The notes beneath the pieces were generated by a model. The model searched no databases and was not told the DNA's origin. It saw only the letters and a program-made list of their open reading frames with translations. This document shows, piece by piece, positions 6,518-8,589 of a DNA stretch of 8,589 nucleotides. Made by a program: the position numbers and the translations under genes. The stretch is from Clostridiales bacterium (GTDB lineage Bacteria > Bacillota > Clostridia > Caldicoprobacterales > DTU083): the NCBI GenBank assembly GCA_012512335.1, contig JAAZEK010000250.1, positions 1 through 8,589 of the forward strand, given 5' to 3'. Each line of letters starts with the position of its first letter. Position 1 is the stretch's first letter.

Positions 6518-6554
6518 TCTACAAAATCACATTCTACTTCATATTCTACAAAAT
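6518..6554. repeat. Short direct repeats in the PBP2-minC spacer
   Basis: TCTACAAAAT occurs exactly at 6518-6527 and 6545-6554 (plus-strand reading), and ATTCTAC at 6531-6537 and 6543-6549. They lie 20-56 nt upstream of the minC ATG. On the minus strand they create two TAGAAT hexamers that look like -10 boxes, but neither has a fair -35 at 16-18 nt. They might mark an internal promoter or a binding site; chance in AT-rich DNA is also possible. Confidence 0.3.
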
Positions 6555-6606
6555 TGCACAAAACCCTTTATTTTTATGTCATCCCGTGTAAAACGAAGGT
6601 TCTAAA

Positions 6607-8589
6607 CTACGGAACCATTTCGTTAGAATCAGACAAAATATTTTTCTGGTCACTGTTTTTCAATTTATAGTATTCTTCAATGATCCGTCTGGCAATAGGC
6701 GAAGCATTTCCTGAAGTCTTTCCATTGGGCACGGTTACCACCAACGCAATCTCTGGATTTTCATAAGGAGTAAAAGAAGCAAACCAGGCTGTATTTGTTT
6801 CTGATTTTCCAGCGCCACCTTTCTGCGCTGTTCCTGTTTTGCCACCTAATGTAATCTCAGGGTCTATATCAGCAAAAACATTATAAGCAGAACCTCTGCC
6901 ACCAGGACCACTATCATTATATACAACCCGACGCATACCTTCCTTTACAGCAGCTACATTTTCTTCCTTAATGTCTAGCTGATTATATTCGGGTTCGGTT
7001 TCCTGCACAATTACACCGTCTGGAGAGCGCACCTCTTTTAATACATGGGTTTCCATAACTTTGCTCCCATTGACTAATGCAGCAATATATCGTGATACAG
7101 CTAAGGGACTGACACTGGTATCGCTTTGACCGATAAAAACATTATAATACTCTATTTCATTCCATCTGGCACTAGAAGACCCATAATTAAACACATATAG
7201 CAGACTGTTTATTGTCTTAGTCAGCAATCTGTTTATAGTCTTTTCAAGCGATTCATCTGGTTCTGCTTCTTCAGTAATCTTATCTGTATCATACAGTTTA
7301 TTTTCTTTTAAATAATCCAGTAGTTTGGAATAACTTCTATCTATATCGATAATATCCCAAATCTGTTCGTCACTTAATTCAATATCATATTCGCTCATGA
7401 CTTTTTTCACAGCATAATAGGCATAACCACGCCGTATTTCTTCTCTTACTTCCGGGTTGGCTACCCTGTTATGGTCAGTTTGTCCATCCAATTGAAGCAG
7501 TTCCAATCCTGTAGGCCCATGTAAGCCATAATCCACAGCATATTTATGAAAATCCCATATATTCATCCGTGAGCCAATAGCAGTGAAATAATAGTTGCAG
7601 GATACTTTCAGTGCATCCATAAGATTTACACTTCCATGGCCACGAGAACTCCAGCACCTAGGTGCATAGGTATCAAATTTAATCTTATCATATATAGTTT
7701 CTCTAGTGTTTACTTTTCCTTCCTCTAGAGCAGCTATTCCAACAAGCATTTTAAATGTAGATCCTGGTTCCATACCCCCCTGATATGCGATAGGGAACAT
7801 GGGCTTAGTCGGATCGCGATCCAAATTTCCATACATTTCAGTTGAAATACCCTGAGCGAAATCATTAAGATTATACTCATAATTACTGTTAGCATAGCTT
7901 GCCATTGTTAGTATCTCTCCTGTATTTACGTCGAGTATAACAGCAGCTGCCGTATTCGCTAACGGTGCCTGATCATCCTCATCATAGGGAGAAATACCTT
8001 CTCTCATCTTATATAGCTCTTCCTCTAAAATCGTTTCAGTAATCCTCTGCAAACGAATGTCCAAGCTTAACACTACATCATTACCATCCTGGGGAATTTG
8101 TTGATTTATCACTTGAATTACTCGTCGGGATGCATCTACCTCTGCTTCCAAATATCCATGCTTATCCGAGGTATTGCCAGTGAGCCATTCTTCAGCATAA
8201 GCCTCAATTCCAAGCTGACCATATTTATCACTAAACAAATTATAACCTGACTCTTCTGGTGTTTTTCCATGATTCTTTACATAGGAATCAATATTGTTGT
8301 CAGATATTTTACCTACATATCCAATAATATGCTGAGCACTAGTGCCATAAGGGTAATATCGGCCTAGTTCGACTACAGTCTGAATACCAGGAAGCTCGTT
8401 AGTATATGTTTCCAGATGGGATACAGTCTGATTGTCGATATCCTCAGCAATCTTCACAGGCTCATCTTGACGAAAGCGGTTTAAATAGAGATCTAGGCGA
8501 ATGGAAATGATTTTCCTAGCCATCTCATTAGAAATGGAAGGATCAATATTGTAGCGATTTCTAAGTAATTCCAGCATCTGATCAGCAGG
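6607..8589 (-). CDS. mrdA: Class B penicillin-binding protein 2 (elongasome transpeptidase), 5' end truncated by window
   Basis: This PBP crosslinks peptidoglycan side chains during elongation as partner of RodA. The frame is open to the window edge (660 codons plus stop). The true start, membrane anchor and RGxIxDRNG region lie outside, so the ATG at 8577 is internal. Numbered from that Met, the pedestal domain covers about 1-160 (HIIGYVGK at 83-90, GQLGIEAYAEEWLTG at 120-134). The transpeptidase domain has STFK with nucleophile Ser273, SCN (326-328) and KTGTA (580-584). SxN to KTG spans 254 residues, about 100 more than in PBP2x of Streptococcus, because of an insertion at roughly 366-478. 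Cys308, His314 and Cys327 cluster near SxN. Position before minC and in one unit with rodA supports PBP2 over FtsI or SpoVD. The symbol follows family usage; the Bacillus name would be pbpA or pbpH. Confidence 0.92.
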   Translation of the reverse strand, partial: PADQMLELLRNRYNIDPSISNEMARKIISIRLDLYLNRFRQDEPVKIAEDIDNQTVSHLETYTNELPGIQTVVELGRYYPYGTSAQHIIGYVGKISDNNIDSYVKNHGKTPEESGYNLFSDKYGQLGIEAYAEEWLTGNTSDKHGYLEAEVDASRRVIQVINQQIPQDGNDVVLSLDIRLQRITETILEEELYKMREGISPYDEDDQAPLANTAAAVILDVNTGEILTMASYANSNYEYNLNDFAQGISTEMYGNLDRDPTKPMFPIAYQGGMEPGSTFKMLVGIAALEEGKVNTRETIYDKIKFDTYAPRCWSSRGHGSVNLMDALKVSCNYYFTAIGSRMNIWDFHKYAVDYGLHGPTGLELLQLDGQTDHNRVANPEVREEIRRGYAYYAVKKVMSEYDIELSDEQIWDIIDIDRSYSKLLDYLKENKLYDTDKITEEAEPDESLEKTINRLLTKTINSLLYVFNYGSSSARWNEIEYYNVFIGQSDTSVSPLAVSRYIAALVNGSKVMETHVLKEVRSPDGVIVQETEPEYNQLDIKEENVAAVKEGMRRVVYNDSGPGGRGSAYNVFADIDPEITLGGKTGTAQKGGAGKSETNTAWFASFTPYENPEIALVVTVPNGKTSGNASPIARRIIEEYYKLKNSDQKNILSDSNEMVP

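Noticed and set aside
6598..6616. Hairpin GGTTC/GAACC around the PBP2 stop codon followed by a T-rich stretch on the minus strand, a possible terminator or attenuator
   Set aside because: The stem is only 5 bp with a 9-nt loop and the T run is broken (TTCGTTTT). It may weakly reduce read-through but does not meet the standard of the mgsA terminator.
1413..6670. Several plus-strand frames of 70-127 codons within spoIVFB, spoIVFA, mgsA, rodA, minE, minD and minC
   Set aside because: All are antisense to well-supported genes, have low-complexity translations and no convincing start signals.
8575..8577. ATG at 8577 as the true start of the PBP gene
   Set aside because: The frame continues upstream to the window edge without a stop, no ribosome site precedes it, and the expected N-terminal anchor is missing.
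1..8589. CRISPR arrays, tRNA or rRNA genes, prophage or transposase genes
   Set aside because: None seen: no regularly spaced repeats, no cloverleaf-like gene in the spacers, and no transposase or integrase motifs in any frame considered.

Overview
The window looks like a chromosomal segment of a low-GC, endospore-forming Firmicute of class Clostridia. The evidence is the gene set and order (class B PBP, minC, minD, minE, rodA, mgsA, then a SpoIVFA/SpoIVFB-like pair, then a B12-binding-type radical SAM protein), strong AGGAGG ribosome binding sites, frequent TTG starts and AT-rich spacers. From memory of the families, this order resembles the mreBCD-pbp2-minCDE-rodA-mgsA region of Clostridia such as Clostridioides/Alkaliphilus relatives, and partly the B. 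subtilis mreBCD-minCD-spoIVFAB-rplU region. Species cannot be named from the sequence alone. Every gene I can support is on the minus strand, so transcription runs from high to low coordinates.

Block 1 (8589 to about 3051) is a cell-shape and division-site unit. It holds a 5'-truncated PBP2-type transpeptidase, minC, minD, minE, rodA and mgsA. Apart from a 108-nt gap between PBP2 and minC, the genes are 6 to 28 nt apart. The unit ends in a clear intrinsic terminator that overlaps the mgsA stop codon. RodA (glycan polymerase) and the PBP (transpeptidase) form the elongasome synthase pair, MinCDE positions the division septum, and MgsA is a metabolic enzyme carried in the same transcript.

Block 2 (about 3045 to 1049) is a two-gene sporulation unit: a SpoIVFA-like membrane protein with a degenerate LytM domain and a SpoIVFB-like intramembrane M50 metalloprotease, 5 nt apart. 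A sequence resembling a sigma-E promoter lies just after the mgsA terminator and 50-odd nt before spoIVFA. This fits mother-cell expression separate from the vegetative block upstream.

Block 3 (1048 to 1) starts with a 290-nt non-coding gap. It holds a 187-bp imperfect palindrome with perfect 15-bp terminal inverted repeats (MITE-like or structured repeat), then a candidate extended -10 promoter overlapped by a short palindrome. The N-terminal 252 codons of a TIGR03960-type radical SAM protein follow and run off the window just before the expected cysteine motif.

Most of the window is an ordinary conserved locus. The points most worth checking are the palindromic element, the terminator/sigma-E promoter junction, the large insertion in the PBP transpeptidase domain, and the lost metal ligands of the SpoIVFA-like LytM domain.
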